Positions 7,689 to 9,296 of a stretch of 9,296 bases of DNA are shown here, in pieces; position 1 is the stretch's first letter; every line of letters starts with the position of its first letter. The notes beneath the pieces are model-generated. The model saw only the letters and a program-made list of their open reading frames with translations. It was not told where the DNA came from and made no database searches. Both the position numbers and the translations under genes were made by a program. The stretch covers positions 1 through 9,296 of the forward strand of contig JAQVOZ010000040.1 of NCBI GenBank assembly GCA_028702365.1, in the 5' to 3' direction. Source of the stretch: Candidatus Omnitrophota bacterium. Lineage in GTDB: Bacteria; Omnitrophota; Gorgyraeia; Duberdicusellales; 4484-171.

Positions 7689-8720
7689 ATGTTAAAAGCA
7701 AAGATAATTGCTACTTTAGGTCCGGCTACCGACAACGAAAGTGTTTTAAGAAAAATGGCATTAGCCGGACTGGATGTTGTGCGCCTTAATTTTTCTCATG
7801 GAAACCTTGATGAGCATCTGAAGAGGCTTAAAGCGGTGCGCCTGATAAATAAAAAATACCGCCGCAAAATTTCAATTATGCAGGATTTGGAAGGCTATCG
7901 TATAAGAGTAGGTAGAATAGCCGCTCCGATTACTCTTAAAAAGAAGGACATTATTTATATTACAAAAGAAGATATTCTCGGAAACAACCGGGAGATAAGT
8001 TTCGATTATAAAGGAAGCTTAAAGGGGATAAGCTGCGGAAATTTAATTTATGCCGATGACGGAAAAATTTCCCTTAAGGTTAAAGATGTAGAAAAGAAAA
8101 GACTTAAGGCCGAAGTTGTTTCCGGAGGAATTTTAAAAGAGAAAAAAGGCATAAATATTCCTGACGCCAAACTTCAATTCGAAGCGCTTACCGAAAAAGA
8201 CAAAAATGATATACAATTTACTATCAAACATAATGTAGAATATGTGGCCCAGTCTTTCGTAAACCGCGCAGAAGATATAACGGTGCTTAGAAATATTTTA
8301 ACGAAAAATAAAAGCAAAGCAAAAATATTTGCCAAAGTCGAAAGCAAAGACGCGCTTGTTAATATCGATGAAATAATTGCCGCATCCGACGGTATAATCG
8401 TTGCGAGGGGGGATTTGGGCGTTTGTCTTCCGATATATAAGGTGCCTGTAATCCAAAAAGAAGTAATAAAGAAATGCAAAATTGTGAATAAACCGGTTGT
8501 TGTCGCAACGCAAATGCTTGAAAGTATGATTGAGGAAGAAATCCCAACAAGAGCAGAAGTAAGCGATGTTGCAAACGCTATTTTAGACGGGGCGGATTAT
8601 CTTCTTGTTTCTTCCGAAACTACCATAGGCAGATACCCGGATAAAGTTATAGAAATGATGAGCAAAATTATAAAATATACCGAAAGTTACAAAGAAAAAC
8701 AACAAGATTTCTTGAGTTGA
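7689..8720 (+). CDS. pyk: Short pyruvate kinase lacking the C-terminal domain
   Basis: Pyruvate kinase transfers phosphate from phosphoenolpyruvate to ADP, the last step of glycolysis. The N-terminus AKIIATLGPATDN fixes the start despite a weak ribosome binding site. Active-site elements are present: RLNFSHG (Arg32, Asn34, Ser36, His37), QDLEGYRIRVG (Asp66, Arg73), AKVES (Lys216, Glu218: catalytic Lys and metal ligand), ARGDLG (Asp242, second metal ligand), ATQMLESM (Thr274), PTRAEVSDVANAILDG (286-301) and SSETTIGRYP (308-317). The B-domain lid occupies about residues 75-160, with YADDGKISLKV and KKGINIPDAKL at its end. It stops at 343 aa, against about 470 for common bacterial enzymes, and the C-terminal domain that carries effector sites and part of the tetramer interface is absent. 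Only 51 bases separate it from the next gene, so no remnant is hidden downstream. The canonical GPEIR reads GYRIR and the usual GVE after RGDL reads GVC. Family membership is firm; full catalytic activity is inferred. Confidence 0.9.
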   Translation: MLKAKIIATLGPATDNESVLRKMALAGLDVVRLNFSHGNLDEHLKRLKAVRLINKKYRRKISIMQDLEGYRIRVGRIAAPITLKKKDIIYITKEDILGNNREISFDYKGSLKGISCGNLIYADDGKISLKVKDVEKKRLKAEVVSGGILKEKKGINIPDAKLQFEALTEKDKNDIQFTIKHNVEYVAQSFVNRAEDITVLRNILTKNKSKAKIFAKVESKDALVNIDEIIAASDGIIVARGDLGVCLPIYKVPVIQKEVIKKCKIVNKPVVVATQMLESMIEEEIPTRAEVSDVANAILDGADYLLVSSETTIGRYPDKVIEMMSKIIKYTESYKEKQQDFLS

Positions 8721-8771
8721 TAAATGTAACTATATTAAAGAGATGAATACTCTAGTTATTATCAAGCACTG

Positions 8772-9296
8772 ATGGATACTTTAGCCGAAAGAGTAGAGTT
8801 GGTTGGTATAGCGCGATATGTATACAAAACAATGGGCCGCGCGATTTGCGATTATGGCATGCTTAAAGATAAAGATAGGGTGCTTATTGCAGTTTCCGGA
8901 GGCCTGGACAGCCTTTCTCTTCTTAAGCTTTTTATGATGCGCAAGGCGCGTATACCTATAGATTTTGAGATAGTTGCCTGCTTCGTTGATGCAAATTTTA
9001 TAAAAGTAGACAAAAATATATTGATAAAATATTTTGATGCAAACGCAATAAAATACGTCACAAAAGAAATGACAATTCCCAAAGAGGAGATAAGCTGTTT
9101 CTGGTGTTCCTGGAACAGGCGCAAGGCGCTTTTTGAAACTGCCCGGGAATATAAATGCAATAAACTTGCTTTAGGCCATAACCTCGATGACATAAATGAG
9201 ACAACTTTAATGAACTTGTTTTTTAACGGAGAAATAACTACAATGCCGCCAAAGGTAGAATTATTCGAAGGCGCACTAACAGTTATCAGGCCTTTA
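8772..9296 (+). CDS. ttcA: TtcA-like tRNA 2-thiolation enzyme, 3' truncated by window edge
   Basis: This is an ATP-dependent PP-loop enzyme related to TtcA, which thiolates cytidine 32 of certain tRNAs using a 4Fe-4S cluster. The frame is open to the last base, giving 175 residues. The PP-loop is SGGLDS (42-47), preceded by AICDYGMLKDKDRVLIAV in the place of the TtcA segment AIADFNMIEEGDRI. CFWCSWNRRKALF supplies the paired cluster cysteines Cys109 and Cys112. LALGHNLDDINETTLMNLFF (132-151), TTMPPK (156-161) and VIRPL (171-175) match the TtcA core in order; the third cysteine would lie beyond the window. ATG 8772 is chosen because it gives a TtcA-like N-terminus. It has no Shine-Dalgarno, and an in-frame stop at 8736 limits extension. 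A nine-codon frame ending in TGATG overlaps this ATG. The absence of N-terminal zinc-finger cysteines argues against TtuA/Ncs6, and CFWC argues against TilS. The exact tRNA target is uncertain. Confidence 0.85.
   Translation, partial: MDTLAERVELVGIARYVYKTMGRAICDYGMLKDKDRVLIAVSGGLDSLSLLKLFMMRKARIPIDFEIVACFVDANFIKVDKNILIKYFDANAIKYVTKEMTIPKEEISCFWCSWNRRKALFETAREYKCNKLALGHNLDDINETTLMNLFFNGEITTMPPKVELFEGALTVIRPL

Noticed and set aside
8721..8771. Frameshifted remnant of the pyruvate kinase C-terminal domain
   Set aside because: Only 51 bases separate the stop from the next gene, and they show no similarity to that domain in any frame.
8852..9193. 113-codon open frame on the - strand
   Set aside because: It is antisense to the ttcA-like gene, which has strong family motifs across the whole span. 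The antisense protein has no recognisable features.

Overview
This 9.3 kb window is protein-dense bacterial chromosome. All recognisable genes lie on the + strand and all are housekeeping or repair functions. No tRNA, rRNA, CRISPR array, transposase or phage gene is visible. The DNA is moderately AT-rich, with many A/T-ending codons. The gene set and the rather divergent sequences suggest an uncultured or poorly studied bacterium; an Omnitrophota- or Elusimicrobiota-like lineage is only a guess.

Positions 2-5799 hold an addA-addB pair for double-strand-break end processing. The addA-type gene enters from the left edge: its frame is open from base 2 and already encodes helicase motif Ia, so the ATG at 35 is internal. 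Its stop overlaps the addB start in an ATGA. The two products should form a two-nuclease helicase complex. Here AddB keeps the nuclease and the four iron-sulfur cysteines but lacks a Walker A motif.

Positions 5800-5997 are the most unusual stretch. A plausible sigma-70 promoter (TTCCCA-17-TAAAAT) is followed by about 100 bases of 59% GC that fold by eye into a closing helix enclosing three hairpins. Then comes a 45-base spacer of only 20% GC carrying the ribosome binding site of a DEAD-box RNA helicase with a C-terminal DbpA-type RNA-binding domain (5998-7611). This looks like a structured mRNA leader or a small RNA, of a class I do not recognise. A regulatory link to the helicase, including autoregulation, is plausible but unproven.

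Positions 7689-8720 encode a short pyruvate kinase (343 aa) that lacks the C-terminal domain. At three diagnostic positions it carries residues expected of potassium-independent enzymes. After 51 bases a TtcA-like tRNA 2-thiolation enzyme begins and runs off the right edge. Three of the five genes (helicase, leader RNA target, tRNA thiolase) touch RNA metabolism, but spacing gives no strong evidence for a single operon beyond addA-addB.
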